This document shows, one piece after another, positions 16,789-28,632 of a DNA stretch of 64,000 bases (position 1 is the stretch's first letter; each line of letters begins with the position of its first letter). The notes beneath the pieces were generated by a model. It searched no databases. It was not told the DNA's origin and saw nothing but the letters and a program-made list of their open reading frames with translations. A program made the position numbers and the translations under genes. Source of the DNA: Pseudomonadales bacterium (GTDB lineage: Bacteria; Pseudomonadota; Gammaproteobacteria; Pseudomonadales; UBA5518); contig JAJVIG010000030.1 of the NCBI GenBank assembly GCA_022072145.1, positions 1 through 64,000 of the forward strand, read 5' to 3'.

Positions 16789-17088
16789 TCAGCCCTGCTT
16801 TTCCTCGAACGCCGCGAGCTGGCCGAAGCCGGTCGGCGAGGTCGGCGACGGCATCTGCTCGCAGGTTCCGGCGGGCACGTACTTCCACGCGTTGCCCTGG
16901 TAGTCGCGCGTGGACGTGGCGGCGCAGCTGGTGCCGGCGCCGGCCTTGCAGTCGTTCTTGCCCTTCATGGCAACGCCGAAGCATTTCTCGTTGGCGGCTT
17001 CCTCGCCGGCGGCGGCGGGCAGGGTGGCCGTGGCCAGCGCGGCGCCGAGTGCCAGCGCGAGTGCGGCGGTGGTCGAGGTCCTGTTCAT
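16789..17088 (-). CDS. bufA: DUF2282 bufferin-type precursor peptide
   Basis: A 99-residue secreted precursor. The signal peptide ([28 protein letters not shown]) is followed by a mature part with four cysteines in the family pattern: [14 protein letters not shown], then GTSCAATS and GTCEQM. BufA1 peptides are RiPPs whose cysteines are modified by the MNIO/BufC pair and that sequester copper in the periplasm. An AAGGAG site lies 8 bp before the ATG. It is the first gene of a four-gene operon (bufA-bufB-bufC-doxX) that converges with the ECF sigma/anti-sigma pair. Confidence 0.9.
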   Translation of the reverse strand: MNRTSTTAALALALGAALATATLPAAAGEEAANEKCFGVAMKGKNDCKAGAGTSCAATSTRDYQGNAWKYVPAGTCEQMPSPTSPTGFGQLAAFEEKQG

Positions 17089-17187
17089 GACGATCTCCTT
17101 GATGAAAGAAGCCCCTGGGTATCCGACGGGAGGCTGTCGCCGGGGCATGACGCGACGGTCATGACGTTGGTCGCAGCTGCGCGCGCT

Positions 17188-17251
17188 TTCTTACATCCGG
17201 CCTGTGTCCGGACATTTGCTTGGCGGCACATCGTTCGGCCACAGGCCGAAC
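17188..17251. repeat. Two degenerate REPs upstream of grpE
   Basis: A plus-strand degenerate copy (stem CCGGCC/GTCCGG, about 17194-17217) and a minus-strand copy (GTTCGGCCACAGGCCGAAC, 17233-17251). The CTAC head of the minus copy has been replaced by CTTG, the start of the grpE -35 box. Confidence 0.7.
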
Positions 17252-17280
17252 CTTGAAAAAGGGGCATGTGGCCCCCATCT
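17252..17280 (+). promoter_or_regulatory. Sigma-32 heat-shock promoter of grpE
   Basis: CTTGAAA (17252-17258), a 14-bp spacer, then CCCCATCT (17273-17280). This matches the sigma-32 consensus almost perfectly. Transcription would start near 17287, about 20 nt before the chosen grpE start, which excludes start codons further upstream. Confidence 0.85.
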
Positions 17281-17306
17281 GGGGCGGACAACGCTCATGT
17301 GCCGGA

Positions 17307-17933
<627 letters not shown>

Positions 17934-17936
17934 GGG

Positions 17937-17965
17937 CTTGAAATGGCGCCGCCAGCGCCAATATA
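17937..17965 (+). promoter_or_regulatory. Probable sigma-32 promoter of dnaK
   Basis: CTTGAAA (17937-17943), a 14-bp spacer, then CCAATATA, a looser match to the CCCCAT-T -10 element. It begins just after the grpE stop, so dnaK may be induced separately from grpE. Confidence 0.65.
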
Positions 17966-18039
17966 GGATGTCGGTTAGATTAATCGAGGCGGTTCGGCTA
18001 CTGTAGCCGCCCCGCGCGACGGGTAAACGGAGAAGCAAG

Positions 18040-19958
<1,919 letters not shown>

Positions 19959-19962
<4 letters not shown>

Positions 19963-20294
19963 GTCCGGTCTCCGACCGGACATTCCGCCCGCGCGACCCG
20001 CGCCGGAATGACGTCCACCGGCCCGCGCCGGGAATGACGAACGCCGACCCGCGCCGGGCACGACGAACGCCGGCCCGTGCCGGGCACGGCGAACGCCGGC
20101 CCGCGCCGGGAATGACGAACGCCGACCCGCGCCGGAATGACGTCCGCCGGCCCGCGCCGGAATGACGTCCGCCGGCCCGTGCCGGGCACGACGAACGCCG
20201 ACCCGTGCCGGAATGACGTCCGCCGGTCCGTGCCGGTAACGACGAAACCCGGCTTGGGCCGGCAATTGACGTAGGTCCGGTCTGTGACCGGACA
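19959..20294. repeat. dnaK-dnaJ intergenic repeat array flanked by REPs
   Basis: A plus REP (19959-19982, stem CCGGTC/GACCGG) carries the dnaK stop, and a second plus REP of the same stem type lies at 20271-20294. Between them, about 19,990-20,260, are some ten imperfect units of about 27 bp built on GACCCGCGCCGGAATGACG and variants (CCGGCCCGTGCCGGGCACGACGAACG). No gene is in this 381-bp gap. Confidence 0.85.
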
Positions 20295-20343
20295 TTCGAA
20301 CCGCGATGGGGCGGCACGACCGGTCCGCATCTGGAAACCGACG

Positions 20344-21492
20344 ATGGCGAAACGAGACTACTACGAGGTGCTGGGCGTCGAGCGTGGCGCCGACGAGGCC
20401 GAAATCAAGAAGGCCTACCGCCGTATCGCCATGAAATACCACCCGGACCGCAACCCGGGTGACAAGGCCGCCGAGGAGAAATTCAAGGAGGCCAACGAGG
20501 CCTACTCGGTTCTCTCCGACCCGCAGAAGAAATCCGCCTACGACCAGTTCGGCCACGCCGCCGTCGACGGCCAGGGCGGCCCCGGTGGTTTCGGTGGCTT
20601 CGGTGCCGGCGGCGGCGCGAGCTTCGCCGACATCTTCGGCGACGTGTTCGGTGACATCTTCGGCGGTGGCGGCGGAGGCCGTGCACGCGGCGGCCCGCAG
20701 CGCGGCGCGGACCTGCGCTACAACCTCGAGATCGACCTCGAGGACGCCGTCCAGGGCGCCACGATCAAGATCCGCGTCCCCGCGCTCGAGTCCTGCGACG
20801 ACTGCCACGGCAGCGGCGCGCGCCGCGGCAGCTCGCCTGTGACCTGCACCACCTGCGGCGGCGCCGGCCAGATCCGCATGCAGCAGGGCTTCTTCTCGGT
20901 GCAGCAGACCTGCCCGCAGTGTCGCGGCAAGGGCAAGACGATCAAGGATCCCTGCCCGGGCTGTCACGGACGCGGGCGCGTCGAGCGGCAGAAGACGCTG
21001 TCGGTCAAGATCCCGCCCGGCGTCGACACCGGTGACCGCATCCGCCTGGCCGGCGAAGGCGAGGCCGGCCCCGAGGGCGGCCCGCCCGGTGATTTGTACG
21101 TGCAGGTCTCGGTGCGCCAGCACGCGATCTTCGAGCGCGACGGCAAGAACCTCTACTGCGAGGTCCCGATCAGCTTCGCCGACGCCGCGCTGGGCGGCGA
21201 GATCGAGGTGCCCACGCTCGAAGGCCGCGTGAAGCTGCGCGTCCCGCCCGAGACGCAGACCGGCAAGATGTTCCGCCTGCGCGGCAAGGGCGTGAAGCCC
21301 GTGCGCGGCGGCACCGTCGGTGACCTGATGTGCCGCGTGGTGGTCGAGACGCCGGTGAACCTCAGCAAGCGCCAGAAGGACCTGCTGCAGGAATTGCAGG
21401 AATCCCTCGGCGAGTCCGGGAGCAAGCACTCCCCGCGCCGCAGTTCCTGGTTCGAGGGCGTGAAGGCCTTCTTCGACGAAATGAAACCCTGA
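20344..21492 (+). CDS. dnaJ: Chaperone protein DnaJ (Hsp40)
   Basis: A 382-residue type I J-protein. The J domain has HPD in [10 protein letters not shown] (about residues 33-40), followed by a Gly/Phe-rich linker ([35 protein letters not shown]). The zinc domain carries four CxxCxGxG-type repeats ([36 protein letters not shown]). The C-terminal substrate-binding domain includes [21 protein letters not shown]. It is separated from dnaK by a repeat array rather than the usual short gap. Confidence 0.97.
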   Translation: MAKRDYYEVLGVERGADEAEIKKAYRRIAMKYHPDRNPGDKAAEEKFKEANEAYSVLSDPQKKSAYDQFGHAAVDGQGGPGGFGGFGAGGGASFADIFGDVFGDIFGGGGGGRARGGPQRGADLRYNLEIDLEDAVQGATIKIRVPALESCDDCHGSGARRGSSPVTCTTCGGAGQIRMQQGFFSVQQTCPQCRGKGKTIKDPCPGCHGRGRVERQKTLSVKIPPGVDTGDRIRLAGEGEAGPEGGPPGDLYVQVSVRQHAIFERDGKNLYCEVPISFADAALGGEIEVPTLEGRVKLRVPPETQTGKMFRLRGKGVKPVRGGTVGDLMCRVVVETPVNLSKRQKDLLQELQESLGESGSKHSPRRSSWFEGVKAFFDEMKP

Positions 21493-21583
21493 GCCGCCCC
21501 GTCCGGTCCCCGGCCGGACGCACGACGACCGGCGGGTCTACGCCGTACACGCCGACCGCACGTGCAACGACCGGCGGGTTCCC

Positions 21584-21726
21584 GTAGGTCCGGGCTGTGC
21601 CCGGACGAATGTTCGGCCACAGGCCGAACCTACCCGGACATGTTCGGCCACAGGCCGAACCTACCCGGACATGTTCGGCCACAGGCCGAACCTACCCGGA
21701 CATGTTCGGCCACGGGCCGAACCTGC
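21584..21726. repeat. REP tandem array between dnaJ and dapB
   Basis: One plus REP (21584-21606, CCGGGC stem) is followed by four minus REPs of the TTCGGCC type starting at 21610, 21641, 21672 and 21703, exactly 31 bp apart; the last is diverged. The linker CCGGACA between units is also repeated. The remainder of the 344-bp gap (21,493-21,836) has only a degenerate hairpin near 21,500-21,520. Confidence 0.9.
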
Positions 21727-21797
21727 GGGATATGGGCGTGGGGCTGCAGTTGGCGCTCCGGCCGTGACGCCGAGCATTGCGCGGTAGCGGACGCTAG

Positions 21798-22770
<973 letters not shown>

Positions 22771-22785
<15 letters not shown>

Positions 22786-23934
22786 ATCGCTGTCGAGGTC
22801 GAAGAGGAGGGGGGAATTCAGCAGCAGCCGCGTCAACTCGTTCTGGCGCTTCACGCCGGCTTTGTTGAACGCGCGCTTGAGCAGGTTGCGCGCGGTGATG
22901 ACGGTGTTGCCGTGCGTCTCCGCAATCTGCTCCAGGGAGCGGCCCTGCATGATGCCGAGCGCCACCTGCGCCTCGGCGCGCGTGAAACCGAAGATTTCCT
23001 GGCAACGCTCCAGCGTGACGATGAACTCCTCATCGGGGTCCACGATCACCGCCGCCGCGGCCGGCCGGCGCCCGTCGCCGAAACGCCCCGGTGACAGCGG
23101 TTTCACGATCACCTGGTAGGCGCGCCGTCCCGAGGGGCGCGACACCACCACGTCCTTCGAATGCTTGTGCGGTCGGTGATGCAGGTTCGCCTCGATCACC
23201 GCCGAGATCGCGTCCTGCAAGGCCTGGTTCTCGGTGTCCTCCAGCGCATGCAGCCCGTGGCGGCGCAGGATCAGTCCGTCACCGGTGATCAGGCGCTGCG
23301 CCTTGGCGTTCACCAGGAACACGTCGCCACCGTTGTCGAACACCACCATCGCGTACGGCACCATGTTCGCCGCTTCGGCGTAGGCGCGGCGCAGCACGTC
23401 CACCAGGTCGATCTGCAGATAGAGGTGAGTGGCGCGCACCCAGTGCGGTGCCAGGCGGGCGGCCAGCCGGGTGCGCTGCGCGCGGTCCTCGGGTTGCTCG
23501 GGCCACGGCACTGGGTTGCGGAACACCGCGAAGATGCTGCGCTCGGGGGAGTTCTCCAGGCAGATGCGCATGCCGTCCTGCATCGCGGGTTCGGCCGCCA
23601 GCAGCGGGAACCACGGCTGCGCCTGCAGCTCCTCGTCGGACATGAGCTCGTCACGGAACGCGAACTCGCCGGCGAGCATCGGGCGTCCCAGCCGTGCCGC
23701 CAGATTGGCCTGGATGCCGAACTGCCGCTCGGCGCGGGTCCATTTGCGGATGTCGATGTTCCAGCCGAAGGAGCACACCGGCTCGGAAAACATGCTGCGG
23801 GCGGTCACTATCCCGGCCGCGCTGTACCCGAGGCAGCATGCAATGCGCTCCAGCAGCCCGGTGCTGGTCAGCTTCCCGAACGCACCGGCATAGATATCCT
23901 CGATGAGGATGTCCAGCGTTTCGAAATCGCCCAT
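22771..23934 (-). CDS. LuxR-type transcriptional regulator (paralogue 1)
   Basis: A 387-residue regulator. The C-terminal LuxR HTH is ERCQEIFGFTRAEAQVALGIMQGRSLEQIAETHGNTVITARNLLKRAFNKAGVKRQNELTRLLL, with the T-R-A-E-A and I-A-x-x-H elements of GerE-type domains. The N-terminal 300 residues form an unrecognised sensor, including a PAS-like stretch (YAMVVFDNGGDVFLVNAKAQRLI). No quorum-sensing autoinducer domain is seen. It shares this architecture with the next two genes, implying tandem duplication. Confidence 0.87.
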
Positions 23935-24120
23935 CCCTGACCTGCTCCAGCTTCACGCGATCACAACGTACGTCCGTCGCGCCGGCCGCTGCCGGAATCC
24001 GGTCCGTGCCTCGACTACACCCTCGAAGCTTATGCAGGCCGAATGAACATGCAATATGGACGGGAAATCGATTTTCGAAAAATTGACCCGTTCGGGTCAG
24101 GAAGGCTGCGAGTCGCAGGA

Positions 24121-25332
24121 TCAGGGCGTGAAAGGGGGCTCGCTCGCGGGCAACCACGACTCCGGCAGCCGCCCGACCGCCGCCGGCCCGATCAGCACCA
24201 GCCGCACCAGCTCGGACTGCCGGCTGGTGCCGGTCTTGGAGAACACACGCTTCAATTGCGAGCGCACGGTCTCCTTGCTGATCTGCTCGGCCGCGGCGAT
24301 CTCGTCCAGCGATTCCCCGCGCGCGATGCGCCAGCACACGTTCGCCTCGGACTTGCTGAACGCGTACAGCTCGCGCAGGATCAGCGGCGACGCCACGCCG
24401 GGTCGCGCCGGATCGAAGACCAGCACGATCGCATGGCTCGCCTGCGCAAGCAGCAGGTGCGGCGCCGCATCGGTGCGGTACGGCAGCACCACCACGTTCA
24501 ACGGCAGCGCGCCCTCGCGCGGCGCCGCGATCACGCCGCTGGTGATCACCGCCGGCAGCCGCGAGGTGGTGATGCAGGTCTTCTGGATCTGCTGAAAACG
24601 CGCATCGGCGTTCGCGTCGCTCAGGTGCAGCCCGTCGTCGCGCAGCAGCAGCCCGTTGCCTGCGCGCAGCATCTCGCGAGCCACCGAGTTGATGAAGTTC
24701 ACGCGTTTGTCTTCGTTCAGCGTGATGCAGCCGGTGCCGAGCTGCGCGAACTGCTCCTGCGCGATGTCCGACAGGATGCGCAGCTGGTCGATGCGCGCAT
24801 GGATCGACAGCACCTGCCGCACGTGCGGCAGCAGCAGGTCGAGCAGCGTCACCTCGGCGCGTGTGAACGCCGGCGCCGTGCCGCTGCGTGCGAAGCCGAC
24901 CAGGCAACTGTAATGCTCTCCGAGCGGAAAATGCGCCGCGCACAGATCGCGGTAGCCGAAGTCGCCGAACCACTGCTGCCAGCGGGCATAGGCAGCGGGG
25001 TCCATCGTCGTGGCCAGCTCGTCGGAGGTGTAGAAGCGGTCGGCCGCGCGGCGCAGCAGCTCGGCCTTCATCGGGTCGTCGTCTGCGTAATGCGTTTCGT
25101 AGGCGCGCAGCACCTCGGCCACGAGGGGGAAGTAGTCCACGTAGCGCCAGCGGCCGGTCTCGTGGTCCGACATCGACACCGACGCCAGGCTCGCGCCCAG
25201 CGCCGTGCACAGCCGGTCCAGGAAGGCATCCAGTCGCGTGCCGCCGGTGGCGCTCGCGTAGAGCTCGTGCAGCAGCGCGGAGACGTCCTGCGGCTGCAGC
25301 AGCAGCGGCAACGGTGACTGGTCCGCGCCCAC
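24121..25332 (-). CDS. LuxR-type transcriptional regulator (paralogue 2)
   Basis: A 403-residue regulator with the same layout: an N-terminal sensor (ALLHELYASATGGTRLDAFLDRLCTALGASLASVSMSDHETGRW), a middle PAS-like segment (LGTGCITLNEDKRVNFINSVAREML) and a C-terminal HTH (FSKSEANVCWRIARGESLDEIAAAEQISKETVRSQLKRVFSKTGTSRQSELVRLVL). It starts 3 bp after the stop of paralogue 3, so the two are co-transcribed. The ligand and target genes are unknown. Confidence 0.87.
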   Translation of the reverse strand: MGADQSPLPLLLQPQDVSALLHELYASATGGTRLDAFLDRLCTALGASLASVSMSDHETGRWRYVDYFPLVAEVLRAYETHYADDDPMKAELLRRAADRFYTSDELATTMDPAAYARWQQWFGDFGYRDLCAAHFPLGEHYSCLVGFARSGTAPAFTRAEVTLLDLLLPHVRQVLSIHARIDQLRILSDIAQEQFAQLGTGCITLNEDKRVNFINSVAREMLRAGNGLLLRDDGLHLSDANADARFQQIQKTCITTSRLPAVITSGVIAAPREGALPLNVVVLPYRTDAAPHLLLAQASHAIVLVFDPARPGVASPLILRELYAFSKSEANVCWRIARGESLDEIAAAEQISKETVRSQLKRVFSKTGTSRQSELVRLVLIGPAAVGRLPESWLPASEPPFTP

Positions 25333-25335
25333 GCT

Positions 25336-26466
25336 TCAGCGCACCATCGCGATCGGCCCGCTCAGCACCAGCTTCATCAGCTCGGTCTGCCGGGTGGTGC
25401 CGGTCTTGCGGAACACGCGCTTCAGTTGCGAGCGCACGGCGTCGATCGAGCGGTCCGCGTCGCGTGCGATGTCCTCGATGGACGCGCCCGTAGCGATCGC
25501 CTCCACCAGTTGCGCTTCCTGCGCGCTCAGCTCGTACACGTTGCCGATTACGTCGGCCAGGCGTGCCAGCGGCTGCTCGGGGTTGTGGATCAGCACTACC
25601 GCGAGCCCGCCGTGCGGCCCGTGCAGCGGCGCGCTGCCCACGCTGCGGTACGGACTGATCGCCACCGACAGCGGCTCGCGTCCCCCGCTGCGATCGACGC
25701 GCAGCAGCTCGCGTGCCACGTGGCCGTCGGGCAGATCGCTCGCGATGTGCGCCGCGATCGCGTGCATCAACGTGGTGGCGGTGGCCTCGTCGTGTGCGCC
25801 GAGGCACCCCTCGTCGTCGATGCGCAATCCGTCGGAGGCGCCGAACAGCGTGCGGGCGGCCTCGTTGCAGTACTGCAGCGCACCGTGTTCATCGACGATC
25901 GCCACCGCGATCGCGTAGCGGTCGAAGCGGTGCATCGCCGCCACGCTGACCGCGCGCACCGGCTCCAGCCGCCGCGCGATGGCGAACGCGCGCCCCACGT
26001 GCGGCAGCAGCCCCTCGAGGAGCGCGCGGCGCGTCGCCTCGATGCGCGAACCGTCGGGCGCGCGGCGCACGAAGCCCACGTACGCGATCGCGCCGCCGTC
26101 GGTCTCGAGGTGCGCCATCAGGCATTCGGTGTCGGCGGACACGGAGGAAGAATGGCGGTGCTTGCGTGCGAGGGCGTGCACGTCGTGCAGGCGCTCGGGA
26201 GTGGCGCGTGCGCCGAGGCGCCGGTAGAGCGCCAGGTCAGGGAACGCCACGGACTCCTGTCCGCCGCTCCAGTCGTCGCGCGCGGTGGTCACCACGAAGC
26301 CGTGCGTGGCGTCCTCGCCGCGCCGCGCGCTCGCGAACAATCCCGCATCGGCATCGGCCAGTGCGGTCATCGCGTGCAGCGCCGTGCGCAGCCGCTCCGG
26401 GTCATCCACCGCCTCGAGCAGCAACTGGGTGATCCGCAATCCCTGCGCCAGATGGGTGCTGTTCAT
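25336..26466 (-). CDS. LuxR-type transcriptional regulator (paralogue 3)
   Basis: A 376-residue regulator: N-terminal sensor (QGLRITQLLLEAVDDPERLRTALHAMTALADADAGLFASARRGEDATHG), PAS-like middle (YAIAVAIVDEHGALQYCNEAARTLFGASDG) and C-terminal HTH (LSAQEAQLVEAIATGASIEDIARDADRSIDAVRSQLKRVFRKTGTTRQTELMKLVLSGP). It is first in the two-gene unit with paralogue 2. A copy of the CCATATGG palindrome lies 95 bp upstream, a possible autoregulatory site. Confidence 0.87.
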   Translation of the reverse strand: MNSTHLAQGLRITQLLLEAVDDPERLRTALHAMTALADADAGLFASARRGEDATHGFVVTTARDDWSGGQESVAFPDLALYRRLGARATPERLHDVHALARKHRHSSSVSADTECLMAHLETDGGAIAYVGFVRRAPDGSRIEATRRALLEGLLPHVGRAFAIARRLEPVRAVSVAAMHRFDRYAIAVAIVDEHGALQYCNEAARTLFGASDGLRIDDEGCLGAHDEATATTLMHAIAAHIASDLPDGHVARELLRVDRSGGREPLSVAISPYRSVGSAPLHGPHGGLAVVLIHNPEQPLARLADVIGNVYELSAQEAQLVEAIATGASIEDIARDADRSIDAVRSQLKRVFRKTGTTRQTELMKLVLSGPIAMVR

Positions 26467-26560
26467 CGTTGTTCTTCTTCCGTGTGGTCAAGCCGCGTGA
26501 CGAGCCGGCTACAGTTCCTTTGACCCCCCCGATCCTAGCCCCATCCCGCGCCCGCTGTCA

Positions 26561-26578
26561 TGACCCATATGGATCATG
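26561..26578. promoter_or_regulatory. CCATATGG palindrome, copy 1 (candidate operator)
   Basis: TGACCCATATGGATCATG. This is the 16-bp palindrome TGATCCATATGGATCA with one mismatch in the left arm. It lies upstream of the LuxR paralogue 3 gene (minus) and of the sorted-protein gene at 27,039 (plus). Confidence 0.6.
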
Positions 26579-26599
26579 CCGGGCATCAAATTATCGCGC

Positions 26600-26717
26600 G
26601 AACATGCACCCGAACATGCACCCGAACATGCACCCGAACATGCGCCCGACATGCGCCCGACATGCGCCTGAACATGTGCCCGAACATGCGCCTGAACATG
26701 TGCCCGAACATGCGCCC
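26600..26717. repeat. 12-bp minisatellite
   Basis: About ten units of GAACATGCACCC and variants (GAACATGTGCCC, GACATGCGCCC), some 11 bp long. It sits between the LuxR gene and the first sorted-protein gene, and runs directly into a REP. The last three letters of a unit (CCC) abut the GTAG head. Confidence 0.85.
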
Positions 26718-26775
26718 GTAGGTTCGGCCTGTGGCCGAACGGGTTGCGGCCGAACAAACAATGTCCGGGCATGGC
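26718..26775. repeat. REP pair next to the minisatellite
   Basis: A plus copy (26718-26740, TTCGGCC stem), a partial GGCCGAACA, then a diverged minus copy TGTCCGGGCATGGCCGGGA. The remainder of the 572-bp gap 26,467-27,038 has no recognised gene. Confidence 0.75.
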
Positions 26776-26888
26776 CGGGATCGGCGGCCCATATGGTCCA
26801 CCGGACTGTGCCAACGGGGTCAAATCTGCCGCTTTTTGTCAGTTCGGCGCCCTGACCAACGAAAAAATTTAAAAAAAGTTTGGTTTTG

Positions 26889-26907
26889 TGATCCATATGG
26901 GTCATGA
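26889..26907. promoter_or_regulatory. CCATATGG palindrome, copy 2 (candidate operator)
   Basis: TGATCCATATGGGTCATGA; as a double strand its 16-bp core is the exact reverse complement of copy 1's core. It lies 131 bp upstream of the sorted-protein gene start at 27,039. Confidence 0.65.
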
Positions 26908-27038
26908 CAACTGCGCTTGACGTTGAGGATCATGCGTCCAACTGTCCGTCCTTGCCCGTGGCGCTCCGGCTCAACCCCCGCCCGCAACGGACAGAAGAGC
27001 AGACAGATCGTTATCGGGTTCCAAAAGGAGAGTGGGCC

Positions 27039-27746
27039 ATGAACATGTTGGGTCGTGCTGCAGCCAGCCTTGCAGGAGTTTTCGCGCTTTCACTGAGTTT
27101 CTCGGCGACGGGGAGAGCATCGAGCCGTCTGGCTGCCACGGTAACCGTCGCGGCCGCACTGTGGAGCGCAAGCGCCTCAGCCAATCTGATCACGAACGGG
27201 TCGTTCGAGAGTCCCGTGCAAGCCGGGGGCACGTGGGGCGTCCATTCCACGATGACCGGTTGGTCGGTCGATCCCGTCAACAAGGTCGAGGTTCGAAACA
27301 ACGTGGCCGGTGCCGCCCAGGCCGGTGTCAATTACATCGAGCTGGACGTGTACGAGAACAGCTGGATCGAACAGACCGTGACCACGGTCGCGGACACGTT
27401 CTACACGCTCAGCCTGTGGTATTCGCCGCGGATGAGTCAGCCGGCAACGACCAACACAATCAACGTGCTCTGGAACGGCAGTCTGCTTACGGGCGGCTCG
27501 TTGACCGGCACGGGTGCTTCCTCCGGCAACAGCTGGGTCAATTACGTATTCACGGTAAAGGCGACAGACGCTTCCAGCGTGCTCAAGTTTGCCGCGGCCG
27601 GCGCCAGCGACTCGTATGGTGGCAGTCTCGATAACGTCAGTCTCACCGCCGTCCCCCTCCCGCCCGCCGCGATCCTGTTCGGCAGCGTGCTGGCGGGTCT
27701 GGCGGTGGTCGCGCGCAAGCGCGGCGCTGCGGCGGCCGCGGCCTGA
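27039..27746 (+). CDS. VPLPA-CTERM sorted surface protein, choice-of-anchor C/DUF642-like
   Basis: A 235-residue exported protein. The body has the choice-of-anchor C/DUF642-type fold: NLITNGSFESPVQ, VEVRNNVAGAAQAGVNYIELDVYENSWIEQTV, TNTINVLWNG and GGSLDNVSLTAV. The C-terminal sorting tail has VPLPPAA, a hydrophobic helix (ILFGSVLAGLAVV) and the basic end ARKRGAAAAAA. The signal region is unusually long, with two hydrophobic stretches. AAGGAG precedes the ATG. The paralogue at 27,765 follows directly, so they form an operon. It is a likely substrate of the exosortase at 37,887. Confidence 0.88.
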   Translation: MNMLGRAAASLAGVFALSLSFSATGRASSRLAATVTVAAALWSASASANLITNGSFESPVQAGGTWGVHSTMTGWSVDPVNKVEVRNNVAGAAQAGVNYIELDVYENSWIEQTVTTVADTFYTLSLWYSPRMSQPATTNTINVLWNGSLLTGGSLTGTGASSGNSWVNYVFTVKATDASSVLKFAAAGASDSYGGSLDNVSLTAVPLPPAAILFGSVLAGLAVVARKRGAAAAAA

Positions 27747-27764
27747 TACGGAGTGCATGAAGGC

Positions 27765-28397
27765 ATGAAGAAGTCGATAGTCGCGGCGGGTGCGCTTGCC
27801 CTGGCAGCCACGCTGGGGAGCGCGGGTGCGTCAGCGAACCTGGTCCAGAACGGCTCGTTCGAGAATCCGGTGCAGGCATCCGGCACGTGGAGCACCTACA
27901 ACGCGATCCAGGGCTGGACGTCCACTTACGGCATCGAGGTGCGCAACGACGTCGTCGGGTCCGCCTTCGACGGTGACAACTTCGTCGAGCTGGACACGAA
28001 CCGCAACAGCTCGATGCGCCAGCGCATCACGACGGTCGCGAACACGGCGTACACGCTGACGTTCGCGTACTCGCCGCGCGAAGCAGTGGCGGCCGGAAGC
28101 AACACGATCCGGGTGCTCTGGAACGGTGTGGCGCTCGCCACGCTGACGGCCTCGGGCATCGGCAACACGGGCAATGTGTGGACGCAGCACCAGTTCACGG
28201 TGAACGGCACCGGCCGCACCGGTGGCGACGTGCTGCGTTTCACCGCGTTGGGCACCAGCGACAGCCTGGGCGGTGGACTCGACGGCATCAGTCTCACCGC
28301 CGTGCCGTTGCCGCCGGCGGCGATTTTGTTTGGAAGTGTGATATTCGGATTTGCCGTTGTTGCACGGAGGCGCGGCGCGGCAGCAGCGGCGGCGTGA
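27765..28397 (+). CDS. VPLPA-CTERM sorted surface protein, choice-of-anchor C/DUF642-like (paralogue)
   Basis: A 210-residue paralogue of the preceding gene. A clean signal peptide (MKKSIVAAGALALAATLGSAGASA) is followed by NLVQNGSFENPVQASGTW, GIEVRNDVVGSAFDGDNFVELDTNRNSSMRQRI and NTIRVLWNGVALATL. The sorting tail is VPLPPAAILFGSVIFGFAVVARRRGAAAAAA. It starts 18 bp after the previous stop. The exosortase would cleave near the VPLPPAA site and leave the protein at the cell surface or released into the polysaccharide matrix; this is inferred from family knowledge. Confidence 0.9.
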   Translation: MKKSIVAAGALALAATLGSAGASANLVQNGSFENPVQASGTWSTYNAIQGWTSTYGIEVRNDVVGSAFDGDNFVELDTNRNSSMRQRITTVANTAYTLTFAYSPREAVAAGSNTIRVLWNGVALATLTASGIGNTGNVWTQHQFTVNGTGRTGGDVLRFTALGTSDSLGGGLDGISLTAVPLPPAAILFGSVIFGFAVVARRRGAAAAAA

Positions 28398-28632
28398 CGT
28401 CGGCTTCGGATTTTCAGCAGCGCAAAGAGCGGCCAAGCAAGCAGATGATTTCGAAAAGGAGAGCAGCAATGAACATTTTTCTAAAGGCGCTGGCGGGGCT
28501 TCTGCTCGTGCTCAGCGTGCCTGCCAAGGCAACGGTGTATTACATCGATTCGGGCAATCCGCTGGGTACAGGTACATACAATTTCGACGCCCAGGTCACG
28601 AAGAAAACCGCATCCTTTTTCGACGAATGGCG

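Noticed and set aside
17089-17190. ECF-type promoter before bufA
   Set aside because: TGTAAG and CGTC elements are present on the minus strand, but their spacing (about 23 bp) is too long for an ECF promoter.
21584-21726. CRISPR-like array
   Set aside because: Regular 24-bp palindromic units with 7-bp gaps resemble a small CRISPR, but the gaps are identical and far too short for spacers and the same unit is dispersed as a REP. No cas genes are near.
26784-26802. Possible extra CCATATGG operator (GGCCCATATGGTCC)
   Set aside because: The core is present, but both outer arms diverge; chance overlap of a short palindrome cannot be excluded.
26940-27038. Sigma-54 promoter upstream of the sorted-protein gene
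   Set aside because: PEP-CTERM genes often use sigma-54, but no TGGCAC-N5-TTGC pair with the fixed spacing could be found.
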